Shown here one piece after another: positions 24,260 through 30,828 of a stretch of 42,334 bases of DNA. The position numbers were made by a program, and so were the translations under genes. How positions within the stretch are numbered: position 1 is the first letter of the stretch; every line of letters begins with the position of its first letter. The notes under the pieces are model-generated. The model searched no databases. It saw nothing but the letters and a program-made list of their open reading frames with translations, and was not told the origin of the DNA. Source of the DNA: a virus; the IMG/VR virus record IMGVR_UViG_3300045950_000008, positions 1 through 42,334 of that record; one strand, given 5' to 3'.

Positions 24260-26590
24260 TTACCATCCCTCCGGTTTCTCGATCTCTGTAGCTCCCCCCC
24301 ATCGATCCGCGACCGTCACGGATACAGCCAAAGGAACCTTCAATGGTTTCTCCAATACCTCCTCCGTCATAATCTTATTGACCAGACTTACGGTTTGTTC
24401 AAGTATTTCGGGGGAGCAATCGATGAGGATGGCATCGTGGATATGATGGATAATGATTGCATCCTTACCTTCCAGCTGCTTATCTAAGAGCAAAGCAGCT
24501 TTGGTGGTAAGGTCCGCCCCCATACTTTGAACAAGGAAATTGACCGCCTGACGGAGAGCATGGAAATCCTCCCCGGTAAGCCTATCGTTAGGGTCAGCAA
24601 GGTTGGGGAAGTGGCGGACTCGACCCCAGTAGGAGGTTACTCTCTTGTATTTGAGAACCTCTTGTTCCACACTTTTCTTCCACCTAACGAAAGTAGGGTA
24701 AGCTTGTCTTACCTGTTCCAGTAGGGCCTTGGCCTGATCTAGGGTTAGCCCAAAGGAGTGAACCAGCTTATCGGGACCAGCCCCATAAGCCATCCCAAAG
24801 TTCACGTTCTTAGCAATCCCTCTTTGTTCCTTGGTAAAGTCAGGCCCGTACAGCTTAGCTGCTAAGGCAGAATGGGGATCACCGTCTGGTTTCAGGAACT
24901 GTTCAATAAGTACGGGTTCATTGGACAGATGGGCAATGAGCCTCAGTTCCAGTTGACTGTAATCGGCAGAGATAATCTTCCCTCCGGGGAAACGGGAGTT
25001 GATGATCCCCCGGATATTGGGGTCATCGGGAATCCCGTGCATTGGGGGATCAGAGACAATCCACCTGCCGGTTTCTGCCAGACCGGGAGAAAAGTCTGCT
25101 CGGATTACCCCACTGTTGGCAACGGAATTAGCAGCTAAGCTGCCAATGAAATCCTTGGTTATCTTTTGTAGGTGCCGGTAGTCAATATAGGTCTGAAGGA
25201 GGGGAGGCTTGGGGTTGATGGCTTCCAAGATGGGAAGCTCTACACTCCGGTTCCCTCCTTTGGTTTTCTTGGTGGGTGATAACCCCAACCCATCATAGAG
25301 AACCTTCTGTGTCTGCTTGGAAGAGTTGACATTCCAACGTCCTTTACTCCACCCACCTTCCTCAGCTAACTTGGTAGCTACTTCATTAGAGAAGAGCTTG
25401 AACTCAAGATCTATCAGCCGCTGTTGGTAAAGGTATCTAACCTTACCTATCCACTCCCTATCAACACTCATCCCGTATCGTTCCATCTTTGCCCCCAGTT
25501 GTACTGAAGGAGCGGCGATGTTCTGGTAGAGCTTACCAAGTGGGGAAGACTTGGATAGTTTGAGTGCATACAACCGGGAGAGAACTAGGGTGTAGTGGGC
25601 ATCAAGAGCATTGTAGGTGCCCAGTACATCAATAGGTGCTTCTACACTCCACTTGTCCCCATAGGCCATCTTGAAGTCATCCCAACGTTGAACGTTCAAC
25701 TCGTAAACAGCACGTTCTTTTAGACTCCGTGGGGCATTTTCATCAAGGACATGACCCATCACCATAGTGTCGTGAATAGGACAGGGTGGTATCATCCCTG
25801 TCCGGCTATGTATCCACCGCAATTCAAAGGATGCACCGTGGAAGATGGTTGGACCCGTGCGCTCCGCGAGGGTGGCTATCAGAGCTTCCGCATGGGGTTC
25901 GGGAAGATAAACCGCTTCCGTTGGATTCGCCAACCCAATGGACCGTATCTTCCCTCCTTGGTAAGGACGTACTGTTGTAGTCTCAAAGTCTACCGCCAGT
26001 ACAAGAGGGTTCTTCACTATCTCCTTAGCCTCCTCTAGGGTAACTGCCCTTGTCTTGGGGTGGTTCAGAGGTGGTTCCCAGTACATCTTCAGAGATTTCC
26101 AATGGGCTGTCCATGAAGCCATCTTCCTTGGAGAGCGTAGGATGTTAGCTGGGTGGAGAAGAGCATAGACAGAGTATGGAACTTCACTTTGTACTGGACT
26201 CTTCAGTTGTCTACCGGACAGGGTGCTGATCTTTCTTTGTCCCTTACCCAGTACAGCAGTAAGAGCTACTGCACCAAGGCAGATAACATGGTCTGGTTTC
26301 AGCCGGTGGATCTGTTCCAAGAGGGGTCTACGCAGCTTCTCGATCTCCTTTGCCTTAGGTGCCCGGAACTCAGGTAAGGCACATGGACATACATTTAGGA
26401 CGTGACAGGGGGTAGCCCCTATCTCCTTGACCATTTTAGATAAGAGCTTACCGCTTGGACCTACGAATACCTGACCCTGTTCTACCTCCTCCTTACCCGG
26501 GGCCTCCCCCACGAATAGGAATCGGGGGGTTGGACTCCCCCTCCCCGGTATCGGCTTGCACTCCCCCGGTTGGTGTAGAGGGCAGATCAT
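24260..26590 (-). CDS. Family A DNA polymerase with N-terminal uracil-DNA glycosylase domain, 776 aa
   Basis: Replicative polymerase. The UDG-like domain (about 1-165) has RFLFVGEAPGKEE (about 23-35), NVCPCALPEFRAP and LLHPANILRSP (about 145), as in family 4/5 enzymes. The 3'-5' exonuclease (about 190-350) has DFETT (Exo I, about 198) and YNALD (Exo III). Exo II reads HGASFELRW with Glu where Asp is usual. The polymerase part has motif A DYSQLELR (about 542), motif B KNVNFGMAYG (about 590) and motif C HIHDAILID (about 717), where the usual HDE is HDA. AAGGAGG precedes ATG 26590. Phage SPO1 polymerase is a known example of a UDG-polymerase fusion. The first 98 bp overlap the upstream gene. Confidence 0.92.
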   Translation of the reverse strand: MICPLHQPGECKPIPGRGSPTPRFLFVGEAPGKEEVEQGQVFVGPSGKLLSKMVKEIGATPCHVLNVCPCALPEFRAPKAKEIEKLRRPLLEQIHRLKPDHVICLGAVALTAVLGKGQRKISTLSGRQLKSPVQSEVPYSVYALLHPANILRSPRKMASWTAHWKSLKMYWEPPLNHPKTRAVTLEEAKEIVKNPLVLAVDFETTTVRPYQGGKIRSIGLANPTEAVYLPEPHAEALIATLAERTGPTIFHGASFELRWIHSRTGMIPPCPIHDTMVMGHVLDENAPRSLKERAVYELNVQRWDDFKMAYGDKWSVEAPIDVLGTYNALDAHYTLVLSRLYALKLSKSSPLGKLYQNIAAPSVQLGAKMERYGMSVDREWIGKVRYLYQQRLIDLEFKLFSNEVATKLAEEGGWSKGRWNVNSSKQTQKVLYDGLGLSPTKKTKGGNRSVELPILEAINPKPPLLQTYIDYRHLQKITKDFIGSLAANSVANSGVIRADFSPGLAETGRWIVSDPPMHGIPDDPNIRGIINSRFPGGKIISADYSQLELRLIAHLSNEPVLIEQFLKPDGDPHSALAAKLYGPDFTKEQRGIAKNVNFGMAYGAGPDKLVHSFGLTLDQAKALLEQVRQAYPTFVRWKKSVEQEVLKYKRVTSYWGRVRHFPNLADPNDRLTGEDFHALRQAVNFLVQSMGADLTTKAALLLDKQLEGKDAIIIHHIHDAILIDCSPEILEQTVSLVNKIMTEEVLEKPLKVPLAVSVTVADRWGGATEIEKPEGW

Positions 26591-27110
26591 ACAACTTCCT
26601 CCTTTTCGTATAATTCTCTCCCACTAACTCATCCATTCCACTGGCTCCATGAGGGCAGACCCTAGCCAAGTAAACTAGAATCTTCCGGCAGGTAAAGCAT
26701 CGATCATAACGATCAACGCATTGGGGACAGTTGTTATACATGTCAAGAAGCATGTCATGTCCCTCCCCCAATATGCAGTCTTTCTCGAACCAGTTACGGA
26801 GGAGTGCAATTACTCCCCCGAAAACCTCGGGGGGAACGACCACAGCAAACAGTTTCCGATCCCCTCCAATGGTCTCGATATGTACCCACTTGTCCTCACC
26901 TGCTTGTTCTTGCGTCTGTTTGGCCCGTTCTAAGACGGCGTTTCTCTTACGGAGTTTGATCTCCACCAAGGCATAGGGGTAGATAACATCCCCTTTACGG
27001 GGCTTGAGATCATCCCCCCTGTTGTTCTGTCCACTCAAAGGGTTCCTCTTACTGTTGAAATATTTCTCAGCAATAAGTCTCTCCCTCTGTTTCCACACCT
27101 TATCACTCAC
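26493..27110 (-). CDS. PD-(D/E)xK nuclease, Holliday-junction-resolvase-like, 205 aa
   Basis: The start is GTG 27110 with GGAGG six bases upstream; the ATG at 27173 lies inside the tRNA gene and is rejected. The N-terminal half has WKQRERLIAEKYF, a G-rich basic turn, then GDVIYPYALVEIKLRK (about 40-56), fitting the D-x(n)-ExK core of resolvase-like PD-(D/E)xK enzymes, and a following helix with AKQTQEQA. The C-terminal part has CPQC...CFTC, a possible zinc ribbon. It would process recombination or replication intermediates before packaging. The last 98 bp overlap the polymerase start. Confidence 0.65.
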   Translation of the reverse strand: MSDKVWKQRERLIAEKYFNSKRNPLSGQNNRGDDLKPRKGDVIYPYALVEIKLRKRNAVLERAKQTQEQAGEDKWVHIETIGGDRKLFAVVVPPEVFGGVIALLRNWFEKDCILGEGHDMLLDMYNNCPQCVDRYDRCFTCRKILVYLARVCPHGASGMDELVGENYTKRRKLYDLPSTPTGGVQADTGEGESNPPIPIRGGGPG

Positions 27111-27129
27111 CTTGTTCCTCCAATAAAGT

Positions 27130-27206
27130 TGGTTAGGGTGGTGGGATTCGAACCCACAACCTCCACGTTCCAAGCGTGGCGCGCTTCCTAATTGCGCTAC
27201 ACCCTA
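27130..27206 (-). tRNA. tRNA-Pro(UGG)
   Basis: A cloverleaf is clear on the minus strand: acceptor TAGGGTG/CACCCTA, D arm GCGC/GCGC, anticodon arm CCACG-CTTGGAA-CGTGG with anticodon TGG, 5-nt variable loop, and T arm GTGGG-TTCGAAT-CCCAC. The discriminator is A and the CCA end is encoded (27130-27132). It lies between the SSB and nuclease genes, so it would be cut out of the early transcript. Confidence 0.93.
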
Positions 27207-27216
27207 ATGTAAGAAA

Positions 27217-27295
27217 GCAGGAGCCGTGCAATTTAGATGAGCCTTTTGACCCAGCATTGGTTTGTATGCTCACCATGTCTGGACACGGCTCCTGC
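27217..27295 (-). ncRNA. Structured RNA element closed by a 12-bp stem
   Basis: GCAGGAGCCGTG (27284-27295 on the minus strand) pairs perfectly with CACGGCTCCTGC (27217-27228), enclosing 55 nt. Inside, AGCAT/ATGCT can form a 5-bp hairpin. A TTTCTTA run follows the 3' side in the transcript. The element begins about 10 nt after the SSB stop and ends about 10 nt before the tRNA. It is not a tRNA (no T-loop) and the loop is far too long for a normal terminator. It may be a stability or processing element or a small RNA. Confidence 0.5.
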
Positions 27296-27305
27296 ACCTG
27301 TTTCA

Positions 27306-27749
27306 TTAGAAGGGCACCTCTTCGTCCTTCTTGGTCTCATCCGGGTAGATGGCAGCCGAGAGGGCTGCCTTGACCTCAGCTACCGCAGCAGCCAACTGCT
27401 GGGGAGTACGCTCAGCCCAGTTCTCCGGCTTGAGTGCAAAGAGGGAAGTAACAATGGTAACTGCATTGGTCAAGAGATTCCCCTCCCTTGCCCCCTTCTG
27501 GTCATACCCCCGGTACCCTCCAGAGCCAGCCGATTGAGACTCTTCGGTAGTCGCCTCGATGGACGTGATGTTGGGGAACCTACCAGATCGATTCACCTCG
27601 ATCTTATAGTTCCTTCCCTCTTGGACAGCTAGGTCGGCGGGAGTAAACCCATTGATCTTCCCACTTCCCGACCAAGTGACGGTAACATAGGAGTTACCCT
27701 TGCTGCTGGTCTTGCGCTCCACCTTGAGGGCTTTCTCTACAGTGGCCAT
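27306..27749 (-). CDS. Single-stranded DNA-binding protein, 147 aa
   Basis: ATG 27749 with AGGGAGATAGG upstream; the longer frame would overlap the previous gene. The N-terminal 65 residues look like an OB-fold (VEKALKVERKTSSKGNSYVT, IEVNRSGRFPNITSIEA). A Gly-rich linker and a helical region follow, and the protein ends in DEEVPF, an acidic tip close to the DDDIPF tail by which bacterial SSB recruits partners. It sits among replication genes and would coat ssDNA and contact polymerase or primase. Confidence 0.7.
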   Translation of the reverse strand: MATVEKALKVERKTSSKGNSYVTVTWSGSGKINGFTPADLAVQEGRNYKIEVNRSGRFPNITSIEATTEESQSAGSGGYRGYDQKGAREGNLLTNAVTIVTSLFALKPENWAERTPQQLAAAVAEVKAALSAAIYPDETKKDEEVPF

Positions 27750-27753
27750 AGAC

Positions 27754-28080
27754 CTATCTCCCTGAAAGAATTGCCGCTTCCAGAGCTTCCTCAACCTCTA
27801 CTCGGCTGAGTTCTGGAAGGGTACGTTTATAATCAACGACTGCATCTTGGGGGTCATTTACATAGGCCCCCGCACGAAGAGCAGCCGTGGCAATGAACGA
27901 GTCACTGTACTCCTTGAATGTTCTACTCTCCCGGTCAATAGAGAAGGAAACGTACAGATCTATGGGATCTAGCTCCTTCTCATTATACCGATAGAGAGAC
28001 AGGGCTCCCCGAGCTATCGTCTCGGGGAGGTGAGAGAGGATGGCATAAGCAAAGTTCCTACCCTTCTCTTCGTAGGTCAC
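27754..28080 (-). CDS. Hypothetical protein, 108 aa
   Basis: The start is GTG 28080, overlapping the DUF932 stop (GTGA). The product is acidic and mixed alpha/beta, with no Cys. It has a pattern of two amphipathic helices (ALSLYRYNEKELD, VEVEEALEAAILSG). Function unknown; the tight coupling with DUF932 and SSB genes suggests a role in replication or recombination. Confidence 0.6.
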   Translation of the reverse strand: MTYEEKGRNFAYAILSHLPETIARGALSLYRYNEKELDPIDLYVSFSIDRESRTFKEYSDSFIATAALRAGAYVNDPQDAVVDYKRTLPELSRVEVEEALEAAILSGR

Positions 28081-29030
28081 GCCTTTACTCCTGCAAATTC
28101 AAGAGCCGTATTCCAAGCTGCCCTTTTCGTCATGGCAGCCTGACCCACTGTGGTGGACACAAACCGGGAGGAGAGCTTACGGTAGTTACGGGCATGATCT
28201 TCAAACTCAGCCACCGCATTGTAAGCCCCCCAAAGGGTACCCCTTGCAGAGACCAGATTAGTCCCTCGACCCACCTCAAAGAGGTAGGCCACCTGCTTTC
28301 TTGTGGCCTCACGGACTAGGTCATTGTCCTTCCTGTCAGGGTAGACATACTCAAGGTACTCACCCAACCTTGATCCAACCCGTGTACAGGCAAGGGTATT
28401 CGCAATGGTACTGAACTTCCCGTAGAACTCATCCGCCAGACCAAGCACTCGCTTGGCCTCATCCACTCGGGCTTGAAGAGCCCCACGGTGACGGATGGCA
28501 ATCCCCATACTGCCTGCCCCTTCAATGGCAGCAGTCAAGGTGTTCTGGCAGACCACCCTCACCGGAGTATAGAACATACGGAGGGCTAGTGTACCATCGT
28601 AACTGTTGACGAGCAAGAGGAACTTCTCAACTGTATCCTCTCCGGGGAGAATAACCGGATCTTTGAGCTTAGCAGTGAGCCAGATCCTTTCCCCCTTACA
28701 GAGTGTTCCCCCAGTATGGTAGATGGCCCGGCCCGAGCCGATCACATCATCCATGAACTCGAAGGTCTCCCTCGGTTGGAAGACCTGATAGGTGGACCGG
28801 ACAGCAGCAAGGAAGGCTCTTGTGTCACTACGGGTAAGCCCCTTCCACCCCTCGATATCCTTACCCTCCTGCTGGATTGGGCGGGATTCGACTGTGAATG
28901 GAGCAGCCAAAGCTAGGGCCTGCTCCACAGTAATGGCTCCCTCAATGGACGTACCTAGTCCATGCCAAGGAGCCTCCCCCCGGTAGAACATCTCCGTTCT
29001 ACCACCTACCTCGGACAGGTTGTGCGCCAT
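28077..29030 (-). CDS. DUF932 / TIGR03299 phage-plasmid protein, 317 aa
   Basis: Recognised by the N-terminal pattern WHGLGTSIEGAITVEQALALA (in two parts) and the central VNSYDGTLALRMFYTPVRVVCQNTLTA (in two parts, about 145-170), with a helical C-terminal half. The family is widespread in phages and plasmids, usually near SSB or recombination genes; its biochemical function is not established. AGGAGG precedes the ATG. A dedicated leftward promoter (29072-29100) with a hairpin at its predicted +1 lies upstream. Confidence 0.85.
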   Translation of the reverse strand: MAHNLSEVGGRTEMFYRGEAPWHGLGTSIEGAITVEQALALAAPFTVESRPIQQEGKDIEGWKGLTRSDTRAFLAAVRSTYQVFQPRETFEFMDDVIGSGRAIYHTGGTLCKGERIWLTAKLKDPVILPGEDTVEKFLLLVNSYDGTLALRMFYTPVRVVCQNTLTAAIEGAGSMGIAIRHRGALQARVDEAKRVLGLADEFYGKFSTIANTLACTRVGSRLGEYLEYVYPDRKDNDLVREATRKQVAYLFEVGRGTNLVSARGTLWGAYNAVAEFEDHARNYRKLSSRFVSTTVGQAAMTKRAAWNTALEFAGVKA

Positions 29031-29047
29031 AGAACCTCCTAAAATTT

Positions 29048-29065
29048 TCGGGCATTCCCGCCCGA
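29048..29065 (-). other. Hairpin at the predicted 5' end of the DUF932 transcript
   Basis: TCGGGC (29048-29053) and GCCCGA (29060-29065) pair around a six-base loop. It starts six bases after the -10 box, so the mRNA would begin with this hairpin and continue into the AGGAGG site. This copies the +1 hairpin placement of the two small-RNA units and could protect the 5' end. Confidence 0.5.
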
Positions 29066-29071
29066 TAAAAT

Positions 29072-29100
29072 CTTATGACCGAAAATTGAACTTTGTTCAA
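29072..29100 (-). promoter_or_regulatory. Leftward promoter for the DUF932-SSB-polymerase operon
   Basis: On the minus strand the -35 is TTGAAC (29095-29100), followed by a 17-bp spacer and the -10 CATAAG (29072-29077). The -35 is part of the palindrome TTGAACTTTGTTCAA (29086-29100), which may be an operator. Confidence 0.5.
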
Positions 29101-29110
29101 AGTTATTTCA

Positions 29111-29127
29111 ACCCATGAATTATGGGT
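29111..29127. promoter_or_regulatory. Operator-like inverted repeat ACCCAT-N5-ATGGGT
   Basis: Perfect 6-bp half sites with a 5-bp centre (GAATT), midway between the divergent promoters at 29072-29100 and 29155-29183. Same motif at 36963-36977 and 37248-37264, degenerate at 1131. A dimeric regulator bound here could control both promoters. Confidence 0.5.
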
Positions 29128-29128
29128 A

Positions 29129-29150
29129 AAATTTCAAATTTTTGAAATTT
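29129..29150. repeat. 22-bp AT-rich inverted repeat
   Basis: AAATTTCAAA (29129-29138) and TTTGAAATTT (29141-29150) are perfect complements around TT, ending five bases before the rightward -35. The half site TTTGAAA recurs at 36915-36934. It may be an UP-like element or a second operator type. Confidence 0.5.
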
Positions 29151-29154
29151 CACC

Positions 29155-29183
29155 TTGAACAGTTTGCGATTTTGACGTATAAA
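29155..29183 (+). promoter_or_regulatory. Rightward sigma70-type promoter with conserved spacer
   Basis: -35 TTGAAC (29155-29160), 17-bp spacer, -10 TATAAA (29178-29183). The core matches the leftward promoter at 1009-1037 at 30 of 33 positions, including most of the spacer. It points against the early arm and no gene follows, only the two hairpins. Confidence 0.65.
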
Positions 29184-29189
29184 TTTATA

Positions 29190-29255
29190 GATGTGCGCGG
29201 TTGGTGTGCGCGCACATCGCAGCAAGAAACTCCCTTCAGGAGTTTCTTCTTTTCT
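29190..29255 (+). ncRNA. Candidate small RNA: two-hairpin unit, copy B
   Basis: The predicted +1 falls at about 29190. Hairpin 1 is GATGTGCGCG/CGCGCACATC (29190-29199 with 29209-29218, 10 pairs, 9-nt loop). After a short linker, hairpin 2 (29224-29233 with 29239-29248, 10 pairs, 5-nt loop) is followed by a T-rich run (29247-29255) and is a strong intrinsic terminator. The product would be an RNA of about 65 nt with no ORF. Compared with copy A, stem 1 differs at several pairs yet stays fully paired, which is covariation. Confidence 0.6.
29224..29255 (+). terminator. Intrinsic terminator of unit B
   Basis: AAGAAACTCC and GGAGTTTCTT pair around CTTCA, followed by TTCTTTTCT. It ends the short rightward transcript before it can run into the early genes. 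Confidence 0.75.
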
Positions 29256-29397
29256 GGTTTCTTCTTTTGAGTATAGAAATAGAAAGGTAACCGGGGGGAG
29301 TAGGGGGGTGGAACCCCCCACCTTATGAAGGGTAAGGATTCCCAAAGGGAATAGGTGGTAAACCTGCCAAGATGGCGGGTTCTTGGCGGGTTGAAAG

Positions 29398-29544
29398 TTA
29401 CTTACTGTTATTAGACTTACCCAAAGCATCTACTTGGGCGTAGAAAGCCCGTACCCATTGGGGGAGCTTCTTACTCTCTGCAGCTGACCTGATTACATCT
29501 TCGTGGATACTTTCCTTCTTAGTCTTACTTCGTTTCTTCTTCAT
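29398..29544 (-). CDS. Small basic protein, 48 aa
   Basis: ATG 29544 overlaps the stop of the previous gene (ATGA) and the frame ends TAA at 29398-29400. The N-terminus is very basic (MKKKRSKTKK), followed by a short amphipathic helix with an aromatic patch (QWVRAFYAQVDAL). The coupling and clean composition make it a likely gene despite its size. It is the last gene before the 29031-29397 control region. Function unknown. Confidence 0.6.
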   Translation of the reverse strand: MKKKRSKTKKESIHEDVIRSAAESKKLPQWVRAFYAQVDALGKSNNSK

Positions 29545-29840
29545 TCAATCCTCTTCCAACGCTCTCGGATCTCACTCATAATCTCTCCCCGGCAGTCACA
29601 CTTTGCACCACAGATGTGGTGGTATACAAGGCTCTCTGCTTCTTTTAGTGCTTCTACCCGAATAGCTTGTACCATCGGGCCAATCAAATTATAGAGTCGA
29701 ACAGGACATACAATAGAATGGTAGGAGATAGCTGGGACATACTTAGGGCTAGCCTGTACTTCCTGTCCACAGAATTTACACTCCCAGCGAGTTTCATACC
29801 AGTACCATGTTGAGGTGTTTAGTTTATCAACCTTATTCAT
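29541..29840 (-). CDS. Zinc-binding small protein, 99 aa
   Basis: CKFC near residue 21 and CGAKCDC near residue 77 supply Cys pairs for a zinc site; a helix lies between. GAGGAG precedes ATG 29840, which overlaps the upstream stop (ATGA). Unrecognised; one of a series of Cys-rich early proteins. Confidence 0.6.
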   Translation of the reverse strand: MNKVDKLNTSTWYWYETRWECKFCGQEVQASPKYVPAISYHSIVCPVRLYNLIGPMVQAIRVEALKEAESLVYHHICGAKCDCRGEIMSEIRERWKRIE

Positions 29841-30142
29841 ATTCTATACTCCTCTCTTGCTATTTGTAACGTAGCCTGCTTCTCCTCCTCGAGCATAGGC
29901 TTGCCGTCGATGATATCGAGCAGGGACTGGATGATCTCTCGATGCTGTCTCCGATCTTCGCACCATATACAGAAACGATGCCGATGGGAACCACACTGGT
30001 CATCTCCATAACACTCCGGAGGATGGGTGCAAAGTTCCTGCCCGGAGAACTCCGCATTCTGGTAGCACAGGTAGCACCGGACCCGTACTATCCGGAGCCC
30101 CTCCTGCTCGACGCAACGCCAGATGTGGTAGCAGTCGGTCAT
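29837..30142 (-). CDS. Cys/His-rich protein, 101 aa
   Basis: I chose ATG 30142, just after the previous stop; longer versions overlap that gene fully. The protein has CYLCYQ, THPPECYGDDQC and HRHRFCIWC, probably two zinc sites, and a helical C-terminus. Higher GC and CG-rich codons mark this gene and its upstream neighbours as compositionally distinct. Function unknown. Confidence 0.6.
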   Translation of the reverse strand: MTDCYHIWRCVEQEGLRIVRVRCYLCYQNAEFSGQELCTHPPECYGDDQCGSHRHRFCIWCEDRRQHREIIQSLLDIIDGKPMLEEEKQATLQIAREEYRI

Positions 30143-30146
30143 GCCT

Positions 30147-30338
30147 TTACCCCTTCTTCGAAAACTTCCGAAACCGCCCATTCTTTGTGAATGGGTTACA
30201 GTGCTCAACTGTATGAGGACCGCACGATGCCATCCGGTTCCAGAATTCAGCCGCACGGCCAGCATCCTCGGGCTCGGAGTATCCTCCATGCTTGTACCGG
30301 CCATTCCGGCAGACGATGACATATAGCTTGTAGGTCAC
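30147..30338 (-). CDS. Hypothetical protein, 63 aa
   Basis: GTG 30338 overlaps the previous stop (GTGA). The sequence starts with a strand (YKLYVIVCRNGRYKHGGYSE), then a helix (DAGRAAEFWNRM) and a basic tail. This resembles small phage proteins of unknown role. Overlapping frames in this interval are rejected in its favour. Confidence 0.6.
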   Translation of the reverse strand: MTYKLYVIVCRNGRYKHGGYSEPEDAGRAAEFWNRMASCGPHTVEHCNPFTKNGRFRKFSKKG

Positions 30339-30601
30339 AACTTTACCTCCCCGATCTTCTTCTGGATACTTATCGCGGCATCCGTAAGTGCCGCCTCATA
30401 GGCATCCCGCTTGTCGTCCGGCAGGATCTCGTCCGCTCGATCCGTTGCAGCTATGATCGTAACCGCCTCTTTCAGTCCTTCTATTCGACCCCATTCGCGG
30501 GCACCGGACAGCATATCCTCCAGCGCAAACCGCATCTCCCTGCGCAATTCGAGGAGATCGTGGGTTGGACCGAACTCGTCCAAAAAGTCCGTCACCGTCA
30601 C
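30335..30601 (-). CDS. Helical protein with REWGRIEGLKEA repeat motif, 88 aa
   Basis: The start is GTG 30601 with AAGGAGGTGA just upstream and a GTGA overlap. All-helical. The segment GAREWGRIEGLKEAVTIIA is of the same type as AREEGRRVGLEEAAAIARD in the gene at 30825, so the two are probably related by duplication. Unknown function. Confidence 0.6.
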   Translation of the reverse strand: MTVTDFLDEFGPTHDLLELRREMRFALEDMLSGAREWGRIEGLKEAVTIIAATDRADEILPDDKRDAYEAALTDAAISIQKKIGEVKL

Positions 30602-30828
30602 CGCTTCACCTCCTTCGTACCGGCAATCCTCACTGCATTTGTTATTTTCTTCATCAACCGAAGCCTTGCTTTGTGCCCTTCGCTATCGGTCAAGAGACCA
30701 CGGCACAGCAGCCTCGTGATTGAGTAGGAATCACGGTCAAACATATCGGCTATTTCGATTGGAAGCTTTGGTAGCTGGTTGCGGATCGACGGAGCCAATG
30801 CTCCGAAGGATACTGAGTAGTTCTTCAT
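30598..30828 (-). CDS. Hypothetical protein, 76 aa
   Basis: ATG 30828 overlaps the previous stop (ATGA), and GGTGAAG precedes it; a GTG-type start four codons earlier is possible. The product is helical and basic at the C-terminus (GHKARLRLMKKITNAVRIAG). Unknown function. Confidence 0.55.
   Translation of the reverse strand: MKNYSVSFGALAPSIRNQLPKLPIEIADMFDRDSYSITRLLCRGLLTDSEGHKARLRLMKKITNAVRIAGTKEVKR

Larger units (their letters stand above)
29031..29397. other. Divergent intergenic control region in the early arm
   Basis: These 367 bp have no convincing gene. From left to right they hold the DUF932 ribosome binding site, a hairpin, a leftward promoter, a palindrome with TTGAAC half sites, an ACCCAT operator, a 22-bp AT-rich inverted repeat, a rightward promoter, and the two-hairpin unit B with its terminator. 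Bases 29260-29397 carry a purine-rich stretch with nothing else recognisable. Confidence 0.75.

Noticed and set aside
27111-27173. Longer N-terminus for the resolvase-like nuclease
   Set aside because: It would start inside tRNA-Pro; the GTG at 27110 has a GGAGG site.
29103-29429. Minus-strand open frame over the control region
   Set aside because: It covers promoter, operator and hairpins, begins in an AT-rich repeat and has low-complexity sequence; the 48-aa gene in another frame explains the right end.
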